From positions 18,356,898 to 18,420,897 of the forward strand of contig NW_024037076.1 in NCBI RefSeq assembly GCF_015706575.1: a stretch of 64,000 nucleotides of DNA, written 5' to 3'. Made by a program: the position numbers and the translations under genes. This DNA comes from Patiria miniata. Its lineage: Eukaryota; Echinodermata; Asteroidea; Valvatida; Asterinidae. Numbering within the stretch: position 1 is the first letter of the stretch; every line of letters starts with the position of its first letter. Below the pieces are notes generated by a model. That model was given only the letters and a program-made list of their open reading frames with translations. It did not search any database and was not told the origin of the DNA. Below are positions 13,701-28,700 of the stretch, in pieces.

Positions 13701-16700
13701 AATTCCTTCTTTACAGTAACAATTTTCATTCCGTTGTTCTTTTATTTGTCCAGGGTTATGAAGGCTCCTTGTTGAAGCTGACAAGTAAACCGGGAAAGAG
13801 CTCCTCGGTAAGTATTACATGTATGAAACTCTTGGACAATCTTTTTTTTTTTTTAAGATAACTTTGCTTTTTGAACTTATTGGTATTTTGCATTTTGGGT
13901 AACCCCGAAAGGGAAACTGTTCAATTCTCAGTACTTGAGCTAGAGTTTATTAAACTGGAATAAAAACAACTGAGGATATTTCATTTTGCACTTGTACACA
14001 TACGTCTTCAGAACACATCATACATAGCCACACAGGCTTGTTATATACTTCGATGACAATTTTCTCAAAGGATAAAGATATCCACCTTTTTTTTTAATCT
14101 ACTGGGATGTTTCATGTTAAATTTCATTCCCTTGAAGAGAATTAGCAAGAAAAAAAAGAACCAATTAATATTGGATGTAGACTTGTATATATATATATTT
14201 GAAATTACGGAAAGATTTCCATATAAGAAGTTCACTAATTTTCCTCTGTATTGACTAACAAGCCCCCAGATAGCAATTTCATGTCATCAAAGTCAATTTG
14301 AGCAGTGAGAAAATACAAGCATTTTCTTAGAAAACACTTAGAATTTTTCAGTCCTATCTCATAGGGTTTGTACACAGGGTGTTGAGTGAACTTCGTATAT
14401 TGAAATCTTTCCGAAATTACAATGAGTCTTCTTGGCAGGAAAATATGATTATTTATTGCACAATGGAACCAGCCATCACTCTCGTTCTCCCGAAATCCAC
14501 TCCTCTTCCGAAAATAAATCCAATTTAATGGTCACCTTCTACAATAAACTAGGCAGCTCTGCTGCTTAAACCCAATGCAGGACCTCTTAGCAACCGCCGT
14601 ACAATGTTTCATGTACCAGTGCCAGTGTCCACGTCTATTTATTTAAAAAAAAAAAAAAAAAATCTCAAATGGCTACATATAGAATGATAAAAGAAAAAAG
14701 TCGGGATTGATCCGTGTTGGATAGCATTTCAGATCAGCTGGCCTCCGGATATAGGACGTCGGCGTTTCCCACCATTTCGACGGAAGTAACGTCTTCCAGC
14801 ATTGGAAATCATTACTCTTCTAATGGGGCCCGCCGAGCGCACCGTGATGCGCATTGTGCGGTGGGAGGCGCTCGGCCCAAAATATTGACTGTAGTCCGAC
14901 TCTCTCTCTTTTTCTCTTTCTCTCTGTTTCTTTGCAGAGTTTGTTTTGCTAGGATTTGATGTTGGATGTTGGATTTAGGGTTTGGGATTGGTGGGGGTTA
15001 ATTTGGAGGGTGTGAAATGTGGTTAGTTGGAAATGTGGTTGATGGTTTGGACCTTTTAGAAACAATGCATAGTATATTGGCCATATTTTCATTTTCATTT
15101 ACATTTTGATGATTTTATTACGATGAATGTTTAGATTAATGTTGTCATGCAACACTGATGTCTTCACATAATCATTATTATGTGTCATCTTTACGTTGTT
15201 TTAAAAAAATCTAGTTTCTCGTGCCCACCCCTTTCCTTTTTTTTTTTTTTTTGAAATAAATGTTGTCAATATTTTTGCCTTTTTAAATGTTTCCAACAAA
15301 AGTGTAGCTTAATAGAAAGAGTGACAGCTCCTCTGTACAACATTTTGTCTCAGCAAAAGGTGGAGAAAATGGAAGAATCTATACGCCGTCTTTGATTGAA
15401 AATGAACCATCTTGGGAGATAAGGGCTCTTCCATTTTTTCAAAAAGTCTGGACAAGAAACTATTTTTTTTTCCTTGGCCTTACATGTACATTCCTCAATC
15501 GCTGTCGTTGTCCTGTAGTACGACCTTCATCTGTGCAGTTATTAACAGTCATTGTCTCAGCCTTCGTTATCCTTGACATTATTGTTTTCCCTCATCAACA
15601 CTTCATCCTCTTTGTCGATTCTCGTGGTCACTGAATTATCATCTCAAATTGTCATTTAAATAGGGAAGATCTCGTCAATTATCTCGCTCACGTTCATCGT
15701 TGTTTACAAGATTTCCTCAATATCAACATTACCCTCTTTGCCATTGTCACTATCAATATCTTCAATGTATTCATCATTATTGTCACCAGTGTCCATCATC
15801 GTTTTAATCATCTACAGAATTTGTTCTTGCCATGTCAACATCTCCATCATCAACCCCCCCCCCCCCCCAATTATCACAACATCACCATCATCATTATTGT
15901 CAGCAATGGCATCATCATAGCCCCATTCACCATGACTTTTGTATCCATTGTCATAATTATCATAATCACTCTTTGTATTTCAGGTAAAAAAAAAAAACCT
16001 TAAAGGCATATAGGATCATTTGCTTTTCATGCATTTTGTTTGTTTCCAATAATAACACCACTCAAAATCCAAAGAAGAACATTCAAAACCTTACCTGTTG
16101 AAGTTTCAGCTCAGTGGATATCACACTTCTTGAGAAAGCAGTGAAAAAGCATGCACAACCTTTTGATCACGAAGCACGATTTCATCGATAGAAAGTTAAT
16201 TCAAATAAATCAGTCAACTGACTAATCGTTGGAAATCGCCTACACTTCTTGATTTGTTCTAAATGACAGCAAGATAGATGGAACAATATCTCAGGGTGTT
16301 AAGTACCCGTACGATCTTTAATCCAAGTAAGCTTTTTGATAACAATTTGGTAGGTTACTTTTGGGGTAAGTGCAAATGATCCTATCTGCCTTTAACAAAA
16401 ATAGTAATATATGCAGTCTCCATCTTACATATTCCTTCTCTCTTTCTTTCTCCCTGTTCTCCCCACCAGCCTGTAGGCTTTGTCACGTTTGATAGCAGAG
16501 CAGGTGCAGAGTCGGCTAAGCAAGCGTTATCAGTGAGTATACCGCGCCAAATCCCAAACAAATGGGAAATTTTAGACACAATCTTGGGATAAATCTTTTA
16601 GTACATCACACGACTCTGAGTTCTCCTCAAGTGTGAAACAGGATTTTTTTTTTGGGGGGGGGGAGTGTAATACATGTACTTGTAAGGGTAGAGCTTTGAT

Positions 16701-19700
16701 TCATGGAAAAGTAAGGCCCAGGTGGCATTGTGTTTCAAATCTGTGTATTGGTCAATCACCACTTTCTAATTCAAATCAGTAGAGGGCGCTATTGGCAATG
16801 CCAGTGTTCCAGACAATGTGGATGCCAAGTACCCACTTTTATGATTTCAGCTGTGGCTAAAGATCAAACGTGATGGGCACAAATTATTTCTCATGTAGAC
16901 AGGTAATTACTTGTTCAGTACTGATGAAAAAGTATGAAAAAGGGTGTTACTTAAGCTTGCACTCCAAGACATTATAGGGAGCAGACATTAAATGTCCATG
17001 TCTAATCTAAGACTTTGGTTTTCTCAGTTCTGTTTGAGGAAGGGTTCAAAAAATTAGATTTTGAATCATTTTATAATGGCACTTCAGCGGAAATAGTTTT
17101 TTTTTTATTGTAGTCAGTGTGTTTTAATGCCGTTCAAGCTTCATTTGAAATCATAATTAGGAACAAGTCCTAGTGTAGAAGAATTCTTGTCGCTGAAATT
17201 TCTCAAATGTATAGAAGACAACATCTTCAATTCTGCCTGTTGTGCTCATTGTTGCCTTGCTGTAACTGACTGCAAAGTTAAAAGTACAAAACCACTGCTT
17301 CAAACTTTGCTCAGCGCAGACACAAAAAAAGTCCAGTCCATGGCAATGAATCCCAGAATATTTTTTAATTTCTCAGCTACCAGATGGTCTCAACCATCTT
17401 TTGGACTATACTATTCCAACATCGTAGTAAAAGCCGCTCCAAAACTCTGAGCACCTCTTGAATTGAACACTGTAGGGCCTCAGACGCGGCCCTGACCTTC
17501 GCTGGTCTCAAGCCATATCCTCTTGGGTTGGATGCCACACGTAATTGTACGCTTATTTGGCATGTCAACACATGGTAATTTGTGTGGAAACACCTGACCC
17601 TATTTGCTGGATTATCAACTTAAAAAAAAAAAAAAACTAGGCGTAAAAAACATGGCCCCTGAAAATGTGTTATGCGGTCAGATCTCGTTATTGAAGTCGG
17701 CAATCAGAAAGGCAACCTGTATTTCGTGGCCGGTGTTTTCTTGGCTTGTTGAGACGCATGGTATTTGAATTGTGAGACCATCTGTTTAATGAGGCCAATT
17801 TATGCGCATTAGATTTTAGTGCTTTGCGGAATGTACCGTACCCAATATTTGAATTTAACCCAATATCCAGGGGTTTTTTTAAATCAAATATTCAAAAATA
17901 AATGTAAGCTTTCTCATGGAAATGATGAAAAAGTCCATGATGTTTTTACTTGTTTATTTGTAATTGTATAAAAAGTTGCATGGTTTTGTTGTTTGTCAAA
18001 CAAACACTTTGTTGATGCCACTTTTCGGGCATGATTTTGAGAGCTTCCATGAGGAATATTTGCGCAAAAATCTTCTTTAAAATCGGTCAAAAAGCAGCCA
18101 TTCGGCTACCTGTTCTTTATATTATTTTAATAAACTCTTCGTCCATTTCCAACAAGCGCACAGGAGTATGCAAATCCCAATTTGGCGGCCCGTTCGGGCT
18201 GGTGCATGTTAAACTTTAATCAGTGCATTTCAAAGTGGAATATTTGAATATTCGATCAAGTCCAAGTTGGAATAATCGAATACTTAATGATTTGAAAATG
18301 CAAAGCCCTAATTAGTTTGCCTCTTCTAAAATACAGGTGCACTCACTCTCTGAGTACATGTACATGTATATATATAATCTCATCTTTGCTACCGAAACGT
18401 ATTTATTAATACAGCTACTTTATATGTTAATTAGTTGTGGATGAATGGATCAAGCAGTATTATTTCACCTTATACATAGTTATAAGCCATACATGCTAAC
18501 TTCATTTGTTGATGACTCGCTACATCAGGGAAGTAAAAGTAGCTACACTGCACCAGGCGCGGATCCAGAGCCGGGTTTTGGGAGGCAAAAAAAACAAAAA
18601 CTGATCTGACACCAAAACAAAAAAAATTATAACAATTATAGTAATAATAAAAAGATGACATTCTGCAGGGGCTTTAATCTATATTTGATGGGCCTGAAAC
18701 ACCCTCCCCCCCCCCTTCTTCAAAAGTTCCTGGATTCGCCCCTGTGCACATTTGACGCACGTACATGTACAATCGCCAACCAAAGATAAGGCTGGTTAAC
18801 ACTCGGCTCAAAAGTGACCGCGACTGCTTGATATCACAGCAATTTGAACATCAAATTCAAAACAGTTGAACACATTTCAACCCCGGCAAATTTTGCAGTG
18901 AATGTTTCGTGATGTCTAATTCGCTTCATACTTGCATTTGTGTGACAAGTGAACCGGCCTATAGCCAACGCCCTTGGTGTTGTAGAACTGTAAAAAATAG
19001 TTCTAGAACTGTAAAAAACTATAAAATAACCAAGTAAAATCACATTAGTTGTCAGGTGTCAAAATCTGTGTTTTTCAACTTTGGTTTCTTTTCTTTTTTT
19101 GGAAATCAGGGAGTTCGTTTTGACCCGGACCAACCGCAGACAATACGACTAGAATTTGCCAAGTCCAACACCAAAGTGACCAAGCCCAAGCAGACGTCCC
19201 CGCAGCCGGCCAATCTGCCCATGATGGGACCCCACCCGGCACAGCTGACGCCGCGGGATCCTTGTGAGTATCAAGAAACTTGCGAGGGGAAAAAAAAAAC
19301 CACCAAGACCTCCAGATCTTATAGAGACACGTGGCAAACAGTGCAGTTGGTGTTTCAACATAATAGAACACAGCACATGATGCATAGACACACGACACTC
19401 ACCTGGACATGGATAAGGCAAAAAAAATGCACTCGGTTTAGTTCAATCGTATAAACACATACATGCTATATGATCTGTATCATCAAAAGGAGCAGTTCAC
19501 AATACAGCGTGCCACCGAGGGGCTGGTTACCTCAGAGAGGCTACTTTGCAGCGCATTAGGACTCGACCTGCAAAATGGACTTTCTTACTTAGTTTCGTAG
19601 CGCACAATTAAACTTGAATTTTTGGTGTGAAAGTGATGATTGGTCCTTTATGAGACTGCCAAATGAACGTGCGTTTCTGAAGTGATACACGCTAAAAATA

Positions 19701-22700
19701 AAGGACTGGTGAATATACATATATGTGATTGTGTTGCAACGACTTTGTGGCGCGGCAATGTTGCAGACATGCTTAATTGTGTCCACAACATACTGGGTAT
19801 GTCACGCAATTTTTTTAAATTAGCTCACAGTGAACAGTTGAAATACATTTGCGACATTTTGTGTCACGCAGGAAGATCACTTCGAATTTAACTTTGAATA
19901 AATTGTGCGATAAGTCGCACGACTCTGTCACTTAAATGTAAACACGTTCATTGATTTGTGTGTATTTCTAGAATGTCATGCAACAAAGTCGCGTACACAT
20001 GTATGTGTAAATAGCTCTTAAGGATGTTAAACATGAAGTTGGGAAGTGGCATTTCTGAGACTCGGTGGTGCGATGTATCCTGAATTGCTCGTGTTGCTTG
20101 TCAGTCCAACCAATCACAGCCAACGCATTTGTTGCCACGTCATTGCCGCACCCACTGGGCTCTCACCTATAGAGATGCTCTATACAGACACACACAATGC
20201 TCTGGCTAGCATTCACACTATATGTAGACCTGTTTCATTGATTACGGATGTAAAGAACACTGCCAAAGAACAGAAAGCATCAGAACTGCCCAAGCTGGGT
20301 TGGCGGCTCTGAAATCATCACCGTCCAACCAAATTTGCCCGGCACCAAAGGGGGATATCCAGCGATCAAAGGGTGCTGTCTAGTATGTTCATTTTTAAAA
20401 CAAAGACTCTATTATTGTGACGCCACAAAGATCTTTTGGATATGATTGGGCAGTGTTTTAAGGAGGCAAACAGGTTCTGTAGTGTTCTACAGTAGAGACG
20501 GAAAATCAGGATCATATTTTGAAGGTGATGTCTTGCAGTATCTCACACTTTTCATTGTTGTTATCATGCTGTTAGATGATCCTCAAGGGTCTTGATTCCA
20601 AGATTGTCTCACAATCATCTCAGGCTAGGGATGTAGTTGAGGCCATCACAAGTCCCTGCAAGTCCATCACAATTAAGACCCCCGGTCTTCATTCAACTCA
20701 CAAGCTATTCGAATGAGCTTTGACAAAGGCATTCCTTTGTTATTGTTCATCTACTGTTACTTGTGACTGGATTTGTGATTTACTGGTAAATTGACTTGTG
20801 ACTGGACTTGTGATGGACTTGTGATGGACTCAACTACATCCCTGTCTCAGGCACGCAACAAGAAGTGTTTATGATTCTCATGCACTAAACCTCATTCTTT
20901 CCATGTTGCTGTGCTTTTCTAATTTTACATTTCTTCATCCCCTTTTAAAGCACCATCAGCATTTCTCCCTTCCCCCCCTTTTTTTTTACCACACCTACAC
21001 CACTTTCATTGTACTTCACAGCAGTGGAGAGCAATCAAGACTTGATTTTTTTTTTTTAATCTAATATCACAAATCTTTATTTTCACCATTGAAGTATCTT
21101 GCACCCTAAGACTAGTTTTAACATAATGGGAATGATGTGTCTATAAGCTAAGTTTGAATACATTTTGATGAAGAAGAAATGCATGCCAGGTGTCACTGTA
21201 AAAAGAAAAGTACAAATTCGATTTGGACTCATTATTTTCCACATTTAATGTGACACACATTTATCATTTTGTTGCCTTGGGAGCACGAAATCAATCACAA
21301 TTAAGACCAAAAAGGGGTCAGCAAAGGCTGAGGTAACAAAATTTACTGAGTAGCTTCTGATACATCCATAGCCAATAGAGGGCGCTATTTATATGGAATG
21401 GACTAAACTGCAATACGGCTAGTGCACCAGGTATCATTCATTTGCACTGGGTTATGAATCAATTTTTTTTCCTAGTACATAAGGGTAATATTGGCATAAA
21501 TATAGTTAATGGATTCTAGTTTTCGGATCCAATTTGGTTTTGGTAGGTATTCCCATAATAACCTTCATACGCACCTAAAAGCCACCCAAAAGACTGACTT
21601 TTCGCCTTCACCAAATTGTTCTGGCAGTGTGCATTGATAATAATGCGTCGTTTTTGTTTTTGTTTTTTTTGTTTTTTGCATGTTTCAGATGATCTAAGCA
21701 CTGCTGTGTTTTTACCACACGCTGCAGAAGCATGGGCGCACCATCCGTAAGTTTCTAGCCTGGGCACGTTATTGAAATGACCATCCACACCAAATCTGTT
21801 TAAGTTTTACACCAGATTTTTTTCATTTTTTTTCTCTTTTCTTTTTCCCCGACATTTTTTCTTTGATTTTTTTTCTCAAGGTAGTGAGTACCATATATTA
21901 TTTTTATGTAGGATTAATTTTGGTGGGTTTTGGTTCTTGTTCTGTTTGGACTCTGCAGAGTCATTTTGATTGTTGAATCCCAATCACTCAAAACCAAAAA
22001 TAGAATTTGTTACCATGTGGAATACGGTAACTATAGCCGTGGAGTTGTGGTTTGTTCTGTCATTTATTAACAAGAGCTAGTGTTATAATGCAACATTTGG
22101 TGTTGTATACTTTTTCATTGAGTATCATTTGCAATGTATTGACCATATGTAGAGTCACCACAAGGTTATGGGTCATTTTCTAAATTTAGGGTCCAAAGTG
22201 TGACATTTTTTTCTGTCCCTGTTACCTCTGAACTCATAATAATTTGCCATTCAAGTGTCATTCAAAATTACTGCAAACTAATTTTTGTTTGTTGGGTATG
22301 TCGTTTGCTTCACATACATGTAATCACCCTTGGAAGGAGTGCACCCAGATTTATAAAATCACAGATGTCACATGTAATGTACAGGGACAGAAAAATAAAG
22401 GACCTTAAATTTAAAGAATGACCCACTTGCAGTGGCTATTTTGAGTTTCTTAGTGCACTTCTCATCTGATTTAAAAAAAATATATGTACATATACATATT
22501 TTGGACATTATTCCTCTGCCTGAGCTACATGCACCTAGCTCTATGTAATTTATCAGTTCCTTTGTTTAAGTGGCATGCAAGTCAGAAGCCATAAACCTGT
22601 AAAACGCCATACGGCCATGGTCACAAATGCTAATTTAAGCAATGCTGGCAAAAAGCGTATGGTTTTTAGAGTGCTGTTGTCAATGATGATTTCTCCTCTT

Positions 22701-25700
22701 TGGGCCAGTTCACAGTTCAACAAATGGAGTCATATAAAGTTTCATTTAACGATTTCGCTTCGCACTGAAATTGGCGAAATTGAGAATCAACTGGGGTATT
22801 AAGTTTGATCATATGAAAAACCTAACCACAGTGTGTTTTACAAACGTAATAAGTTATTTGGCCACTTCTGACACTTTGATCTTGCTTGCATATATTTTTT
22901 GCAAAGTCTTGTTCTCAAAACCTGTCTGTACAAAAAGTAGACCCGAAAATTACAAGTAAACGGATCCATACTTTCTTTCCACTTCAGCAATCACAAGCAC
23001 GCCGAATTCATAAACTATCAAGGGTGAGATTTGTCAGAATTTTTCCTGATTTCAGGATTTTTTTTTAGCAGGATTTTTTTTTTACCAGATTTTTACCTAA
23101 TTTCAGGAATTTGAAAGAATGCCTTTTTTGCAATCTGGAAGTCCTGATGATTTTACAGTAAATGTGTTTTTACTAACAGTTTATGTTGAACAAAATAATT
23201 GGGTTTTTTAAGGCAAATAAGAATATACATCATAGATCCTACGTTGCTACGGGGACCCAGTGACCCTCATGGATTTTTCATTCTCCCCCAATCTCACCCC
23301 TGAAAATATGCAATTCTGAAGTTTTTTTTTTTTTTCAAAACAATTGAATTTTTGTATTAGAATCTCCCGAATTCAGAAAGTCTTGTATTTAAAGTTTACA
23401 AAAACTTTTTTAATCTTAACCCATTCCTCAGTGTCTTGCAAGTAAACAAAAACCAAAAATGGCTGAGAACTGCTTGCATGATTTATACCAACACCAAGAG
23501 AACACTTTGACGGATTTCACACAATTCTTGTTTCTTTTTGACTGTTCTCACACTTGTTGTTTTGTTTTGTTTCTTCTCCACCAACAGCTTGGCTGCAGCC
23601 TATGCGGATTTGACCCCTGCTACGCCAGTCCACCACCATCCAGTCTTTGCCGCCCATCCTGCCTTACACGCACAAGTGCCGGCAGACGGCGCCCGGGTAA
23701 CCTATGTATTGGTACGTTCTTCAGACACCAAAAAAAAAATCCTCTAAATAAGTTTTATTCATAAATACCTCAGACAGTTTAGCCATTCCTATTGGTCGAG
23801 AGCCCGTCGCGTGGCTGGTCTTAAACGGATGATAAAGACATGGCTAGCTGGTCTTAAACACTTTTCCAGTGTCACATAAAATGTGGACTCCTAAAAATCC
23901 AGTGCCTCTTACCGTTTCATTGGTTGAACGTTCACAATCCTCACGTAGGCATGCGCAACACTACCAGTGAGTCAGAATTTTATAGTTCTAAACTCAAAAC
24001 GCAACGCCCCAGGTGCGTTCTGCGCGACATCGCGCAGAACGTGCTACGCGCGCGTCGATCTCCATAAAAGGGTTGTTTACATCTTACTCGCCAGCTGAAC
24101 ACTCCATTATTTTGCTAGAGGAATGTTTCCAAAAGCTGGAGTGAACTTGTTGATCAAAACCGGGATTTTTTGAACGAATTCCTTGATTTTTACTTGATTT
24201 TTACCGAAAAGGTATTTATGAATGGGAATAAATATGTGCTTGGTCGGTATTAATCACTCTGTTTAAGACTGCTAAGAGTCTGGGTGCTGATAATTACCCT
24301 TGCCTCCGGCTCGGGTAATTATCAGCACCCAGACTCTAAGCAGTCTTAAACAGAGTGATTAAAACCTCTCGAGCACACATTTATTCCCTTAATAAAAGAA
24401 CCCAAAAAACTGGCCAATCCACCACGGTTTCCGTGCAGTGCACTGGTGTTTAATAAACGGATAGAGTCAACAACTCACCAATGCAGTCTCTGCTGTTGCC
24501 TACAGTACAAAATGGTTTTCATATGCAAAATGCACCGGGCTGTTTCGCTAATATGCAATCACGTTTAAAAAAAAAGTGCACTAGGGTGGTTTTGTACAAG
24601 ACCTATGCTAAAATGTGCAAGATGCATTCAGACTTTTGCCAAAGATTCCAGTTCTTGTCTTCATTACCGTCACACATAGGCATTTTGGTCACTTTTTTGT
24701 TAATTTTGGAGGGTTAAAGTAGGTCAACTCGTGTTACAAAATCTGTTGGCAGATTCACCATCTCTTTGAACTCTAAAACTGTTTATGTTATAGGGGGAGA
24801 AAAAAAGCCGTTACAGTTCATACTGCTCTCATGCACAGGAATTTGGATTACCATTGTTCTCACATCAATGAGCGTACACTGAGCAATATGCGTTGACATA
24901 GTTGGGGGGAAAAAGCACAATAACACTTACAAAAAATACTGATACCCCCCCCCCCCCCAAAAAAATTAATCTTATTGCTCCGGCACTAGAGGGAAAACAG
25001 GTATTTCGTCTGGTTTCACTGGCTGTTTTCTTCAATTTGAATGTTGTTCTGACACTATAACTTAAGACTGACAAGTGACTCTTAGGCCCATTCTTGACAC
25101 TGTGCAACTGCCTTGCCGAACTCAATTAATTTGACTTTTTTTTAATTTTAGAACCATTTGGCTTTGCGAATTGGGTTCGGCATGGCAACTACCTTTAGGG
25201 CTACAAGGCTGCTGCGCTATCGCCGTTCCGAATGGCAATGGCGTGGCACTGTTCTAAACGCCGTGCCGAACTCAATTCAATTTGAAGTCGGGGCAAACAT
25301 TTTAGGAATGCTATGCTCACAGTATCCCTCTCCTGTGTCCGCATCACGGGAAATTGGCGCCAACATTTTTGATCGCACTGAATGTTCATCAGACTGCTTG
25401 AACTGCTTGAACCTGGCCCATTACTCCAGATGCATTAAGGCTCAACTATTAAGTTCGGCGTTTAGAGCAACTGCCGTGCTGTAGACGAGTATTACCGCAC
25501 TCATTTCAATTAAGTTCAGCACAGCAGTAGCACGGCGTCCAGAAACCGGCCTTACTTTCTCGTTCAATTTTTTTGTGGCTTTCATTTGAAAGTCAGTCAG
25601 GTTTAGTTCTCCACTTGTCCATTTTGCAGTTCTTTTGTCTCTCAGTCTTACTGTCTGCCTTTTTTTCCGTGTTTGTGCAAGTTTTGTAAAGTCTCACATT

Positions 25701-28700
25701 TTTTTTTGTTTTTTATAACTTTACAACAACCAAAAAACCTCGGAATTGAATGTTTTCAGAAACCACCAGAAAACCCACTTATTTTTGGATACGGTTCATT
25801 CAGGTTTATTCTGGCCTAGAGTAACCATTGCTCGATAATGAGAATCACTACAAAATAAAATTGCCATATGCTGCTGTATCACGCGGTGCACGCTTGGATG
25901 ATTGGGCAGAGGAGCTTAATGTACATAAAAAAGACTGATGATTGCTGCATAAAGCTGTGTTTGTTGAGCTGCAGTCTTTGTTTTGCCCCTGTATTTACAT
26001 AAATAAAAGTACGGTAAACCTAAACATACATAAATTGTATACATGGCCCACAAGTTTTTTGTGTGTGCACAATTTAGAAGTCCGTTCAAAGAAAGCAATG
26101 AAAGTAACTGCTACACATTTTGTAACGAACTTCATTCTCCAAATAAGCGACAGTGTGTGATGTTTCACTAGCACATCCTTCATTCGTTTGCACTGTTCTT
26201 CCTTCCCAAAACGATAACTCACTCGTAAAAAAAAATGGTAGATTATCACAAGTATTTGCAGGGTCTGAGGAAAGATTATGCAACAAGCTCACTTATGTTT
26301 GAAAAAAGTATTAAAAAAACACCACAAAAGCAAAGTGTTTGGCAAAAAAAAAAAATCATCGTCACATTTTCAATTTTTTTTTTATTGTGATTATTCTGTT
26401 GGTTTTTCTTTTTCACAGCCCCACCACGCACACTCAGCCGTTGCACACGCCCCCCACCCCCACCCCGCCACCACCTCCCTGCCCCAGCAGACACTGCCCA
26501 TGAACATGGCCAACGCGGCCACCATGGCCGCCATAGCCGGCTCCGCACCGTGCTCCACTCTCTTCATTGCAAACCTGGGCACCGGTGCCAATGCAGAGCA
26601 AGAGCTGAGGGACTTGTGTAGTAGGTGAGTTACAAAGGGGGAAAGTCACAGTCAGACACGTTTAACACTAACACCCCAGCAGCCGATTTCATGAAACAGT
26701 GCGTAACTTAGGCCATGCGAAGGATTTACGCCCAAAAAATGTTGTTCCGCAGATACGCAATACTTAAAACCAAAAAAAATGCCGAATTCCTTGTGCCCAC
26801 CATGATAAGCTAGTTGAGCAATTTACAGGCTCAACGATGATTAGTCAAAATTAGTACATTTTCAGTGGCTAGGCCATATCTTACGCCACCTAATATCATA
26901 GAAGTTGCACCATAACTTGTTGCGTAAGTTACGGCCTTACGCACTGGGAAATATTTTTGTGAAATATGTCATAATTGATATGTTGCGCAATATGAAATGT
27001 TGCGCAACTTACAGTCAATCAAATGTGGCATGGAACGATGTAAAGTTTTGTGAAATCGGCTGCGGGAAGTTTTTTTTATTTGGGTGAATTCAAAAGTCCT
27101 CGGCTTTGCCACCACCTTCAACTTTAAAATTTGAGGCACCTGACTTGGTGAACTCCAGCTGGCTTAATTTGGGTCCACATTATACATCACGATTATCAAA
27201 TCATTTAACCCTAACCCCATTGAGTGATGTACTAGAAACCTTCCTCACTCTTCCAAAATCCAACACCGTATGTATGATAACTCAACACCCAAACTGTTGG
27301 ACTCTTGATTATGGTGGTATGCCCCATGTAAAGCATAATCAGCTAACTAGTGCAGTCCTCACTCCAATAGAATCCATCAAAACATGCAGTTGGATTTTGA
27401 AGGGTTGGGGTGGTTAGGGTTAATATGTGGCTAACGTTCAGAGCACATTTCCACTTGAATTGGACATGAAAGGCTTCGGCGTTAGCCTTTTGGAAGTATG
27501 GCGGACACAAAAGGAGGACCCTATTTGAAGTGGATAAATTTGGGTGAATTTAAAAGAGTTTACTAACTCCCAAATAGTGCCCTCTTGTGTCTGCAATACT
27601 TCAAACGGGCTAACGATTCAAGTCAGAGCAAAGCTGGGTTTAATGAGAAACCCCCATGAAAGCGCTTCCTGAATTTGCCCATAATTCACCACTGCGCAGG
27701 AATCTGAATGGCCAATTGTTTACACTTAAATTTCTAAGGGCCATCCTACATAAACGTGCTCAGATGGGAAGACTTAATAAGTTATCTTTTGCAAGTTGCC
27801 CCAGCCTTATGATACTTGCTGATTTTAGTTGTTTAATCAAACCACATGTCCCGTTACCAATTTGACGATTCGTTTAGCCCCGCCCTGCCCCATTGTGTTT
27901 TGGCCAATCAGAGCTGTGATCAATATGTGTAAAAAAAAATGCATGCACAAAAGTCTGACATTCACGCACGTGTGTGTTACGCACAGCTAGAACATTCAGT
28001 GTTGCATTGGAAAGACACACATGTTGCTGCTCATGTGCGCAGTGGGCAGGGCTAAATGGATCGGCTAGTCAATTTGGGCGATTCACAATGCAGTGCATCA
28101 CCAAGAGTTTGCCACAGAGAGTTCAAATTTCCCAGTGCATTGTGGGAGAAGGTCGACAAATTTGCCGCAGCGCGGGACATTTGAATTGTTAGTATTTCTG
28201 GTCAGTAGTTTCGTAAGCGTATGATTCGAGTATGTGTTTGTCTTTTTCTTTTTATCAATATGTTGGGTTTTTTTGTAAGGCGGAAGAACGATATGCCCCA
28301 ATCTACACAACAGATCAGCTCAAGTTGTCTACTGACACTTATTCAAATTGGCTGTATTTTGTCGACCGTAAACTTGAAAAATGGACTCTCCATGGCAAAC
28401 TCTTGGTGGCGCACTGCATTGTGAATCGCCCGAATTGACTTTCCAAAGTTGGTTATTGTTAGTGTTGTGGTCATGATATTGATAATAGCTTTGCCAATTT
28501 GTAGCAGCAGTATTGGTTAAAAAAAAATTCTTGGTTTTCAAGAACACATTCCTAGATGCAAATTAACACAACACAACACATTTGCAAACACTTAGCTCGA
28601 TACTTGATAATAAAATGTACTCATATTAACCTCAACATGCACTGGTTGATTAGAGCTACAATTGTCCCTGCACAATTAGGGGATTGGTTTACCTTTCAAA

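Larger units (their letters stand above)
16533..19109 (+). other. Intron with CTCF-like word and hAT-like MITE
   Basis: This intron contains an AGAGGGCGCTA word at 16777-16791, a MITE at 18554-18744 with 5-bp flanking duplication, and AT-rich DNA. I see no other exon. Confidence 0.7.
19264..21688 (+). other. Intron with a hAT-type MITE and CTCF-like word
   Basis: This intron holds a clean MITE at 20626-20844 with a perfect 8-bp target duplication, and an AGAGGGCGCTA word at 21372-21387. No further exon was supported. Confidence 0.7.
23697..26418 (+). other. Intron with large hairpin and inverted-repeat elements
   Basis: This intron contains the inverted-repeat element 23757-24223, a 113-base near-perfect hairpin at 24250-24362, and a region at 25085-25550 with several direct and inverted copies of GCCGAACTCAATT. 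No additional exon was supported. Confidence 0.7.

Noticed and set aside
14714-14959. Open frame after a CAG in the intron between RRM1 exons
   Set aside because: Insertion here would break the beta2-beta3 region of RRM1; part of the stretch is a GC-rich hairpin.
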